From positions 1-64,000 of the forward strand of contig NZ_JADMSO010000001.1 in the NCBI RefSeq assembly GCF_015560805.1: a stretch of 64,000 bases of DNA, written 5' to 3'. This document shows, piece after piece, positions 63,250 to 64,000 of this stretch. The notes beneath the pieces were generated by a model. The model saw nothing but the letters and a program-made list of their open reading frames with translations. It did no database searches and had not been told where the DNA came from. Origin of the DNA: Mediterraneibacter glycyrrhizinilyticus. GTDB lineage: Bacteria; Bacillota; Clostridia; Lachnospirales; Lachnospiraceae. The number at the start of each line of letters is the position of its first letter. Within the stretch, counting starts at the first letter, position 1. The position numbers and the translations under genes are program-made.

Positions 63250-63573
63250 ATGGAGGACTATGTTCCGGAAATCGTTAGACTGGTCAAGGAGTCGGCGGAG
63301 ATCGAATTCCGTGAGTCCGGATTTTCATACGAACGTTTTGTGCAGCATATGCGGTGTCTGATTGCCCGCGCAGAGAAAAAAGAAGCATATCAGGGGGCGG
63401 GCGAGCGCTGGGCAAAGGAGATCAAAAAGGATTATCCGGAAGCATTTGAGGTCGCGCAGGAGGTGCGGAGCTATCTTAGAAAGAAAACGAACTATCGGAT
63501 CTCCGATGAGGAAACGGCATACGTTGCGATCCATATCCAGCGGCTGATCGACAGAGGGGAAAAACGAAAATGA
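63250..63573 (+). CDS. Stand-alone PRD domain protein
   Basis: A 107-residue protein that is essentially one PTS regulation domain: two His likely to be phosphorylated lie in FVQHMRCLI and YVAIHIQRLI. It has no RNA-binding or DNA-binding domain, which BglG-type antiterminators carry before two PRDs. Start at the ATG at 63250 after GAGGAGTGGGG. It could be a remnant of a larger antiterminator, or a free regulatory module that titrates phosphate or a partner. Confidence 0.85.
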   Translation: MEDYVPEIVRLVKESAEIEFRESGFSYERFVQHMRCLIARAEKKEAYQGAGERWAKEIKKDYPEAFEVAQEVRSYLRKKTNYRISDEETAYVAIHIQRLIDRGEKRK

Positions 63574-63658
63574 ATTGGGATCCGTTGTAGGGGGGAAATC
63601 CCCGACATTTCCCGGGATGTTAAATTTCGTTGCTTGTAATTTTTCTCTTTTTTGTATA

Positions 63659-63703
63659 CCATCAGTGTGCAAGGAGAGCGTAGCTTTCTTGGCTCACCGG
63701 TGG
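63659..63703. repeat. Palindromic interspersed repeat, copy 3 (degenerate)
   Basis: CCATCAGTGTGCAAGGAGAG on the left is roughly complementary to CTTTCTTGGCTCACCGGTGG on the right. It shares the TCAGTGTRCAAGG core with copies 1 and 2, but several bases are diverged. It lies between the PRD gene and the broken XRE regulator; the rest of the 200-base gap holds nothing I can name. Confidence 0.6.
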
Positions 63704-63771
63704 CAGGAACTGTGTATCGGAGCAGAAAGATACTTCCGGTACTGTATTTTTAAGTGAGAGGAAGAGAAGAT

Positions 63772-63906
63772 ATGATCAACGATAATATAAGAAAATACCG
63801 GAAAGAAAAAGGGATCAGTCAGGAAGAAATGGCGGTGCGGCTTCATGTGGTGCGCCAGACGGTCTCGAAGTGGGAAACTGGAGTTTCCCAAACAAAAGGA
63901 TATTGA
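63772..63906 (+). pseudogene. Truncated XRE-family regulator
   Basis: A 44-codon reading frame: the first 38 codons encode a full Cro/CI-type HTH (NIRKYRKEKGISQEEMAVRL, RQTVSKWETGVS), after which the sequence shifts to QTKGY and a stop where homologues would continue with PDAE-type residues. A deletion or frameshift just after the HTH is the simplest reading. GAGGAAG lies upstream. Confidence 0.7.
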
Positions 63907-63963
63907 GAAATAACCTGTGTTTACCTGCTTGCAAATAGAAGAATATCGCTACTAAGTAAGCTA

Positions 63964-63998
63964 AGAGATACTACATAAACGTGTTGGTATCTCTTTTT
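63964..63998 (+). terminator. Terminator at the right edge
   Basis: AGAGATAC (63964-63971) pairs with GTATCTCT (63987-63994), then TTTTT. It follows the truncated regulator. Confidence 0.8.
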
Positions 63999-64000
63999 CT

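Noticed and set aside
63575-63757. 60-codon frame after the PRD gene
   Set aside because: No ribosome binding site, no recognisable domain, and it runs through the degenerate palindromic repeat.

Overview
The window reads as a chromosomal segment of a strict anaerobe of the class Clostridia, most like a gut Lachnospiraceae. The indications are a complete V-type (A/V) ATPase operon, a B12-dependent diol/glycerol dehydratase operon, PTS genes, strong Shine-Dalgarno sites with frequent GTG and TTG starts, and protein families typical of that group (DUF3793, a DUF6128-like protein, YfhO/GtrA wall glycosylation). This is judged from reading alone; no database was searched. I see no rRNA, tRNA, CRISPR array or prophage.

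Layout. 0.2-8.9 kb: nine-gene V-type ATPase operon. 8.9-10.4 kb: MerR regulator divergent from an aldo/keto reductase, with a textbook 19-bp-spacer MerR promoter. 10.5-18.7 kb: envelope-stress cluster, made of a YtrA-type GntR regulator with its ABC exporter followed by a BceR-BceS-BceA-BceB module. A 1,500-bp insertion carrying an AlbA-type ATP-binding regulator sits between bceR and bceS, flanked by a perfect 43-bp direct repeat. 18.8-23.2 kb: PRD/EIIB/EIIA regulator, an orphan PTS IIB, HPr and enzyme I. 23.3-24.3 kb: DUF134-NifX fusion with a His-rich tail. 24.3-30.4 kb: three-gene wall-polymer glycosylation operon (GtrA, GT2, YfhO) divergent from a two-component system. 30.4-36.1 kb: diol dehydratase (pduCDE), its reactivase (pduGH) and a cobalamin adenosyltransferase, with no microcompartment genes.

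36.2-48.6 kb: mixed metabolic and housekeeping genes (M20 amidohydrolase, cyclase, Maf, YgjP peptidase, HAD phosphatase, a degenerate GGDEF-EAL protein, phosphopantetheinyl transferase, VanY carboxypeptidase, dGTPase, hypotheticals). 48.7-51.4 kb: tadA followed after 2 bp by a single polypeptide that joins an M.HaeIII-like methyltransferase to a HaeIII-like restriction endonuclease. 51.4-52.6 kb: flavodoxin and DUF3793 behind a DtxR-like iron box. 52.5-57.4 kb: SbcC and SbcD. 57.6-59.5 kb: metal P-type ATPase. 59.6-63.2 kb: a 1,191-residue ATPase-permease fusion. 63.2-64.0 kb: a stand-alone PRD protein and a broken XRE regulator.

Most notable: the single-chain HaeIII-like restriction-modification protein, together with a strong shortage of GGCC over the window (about 21 sites by eye against roughly 180 expected from composition); the 43-bp-flanked insertion that leaves both bceR and bceS intact; a family of three palindromic intergenic repeats sharing a TCRGTGTRCAAGG core; a DUF134-NifX gene with a second, internal ribosome binding site and start; and a very large ABC permease with three 63-64-residue repeats outside the membrane.
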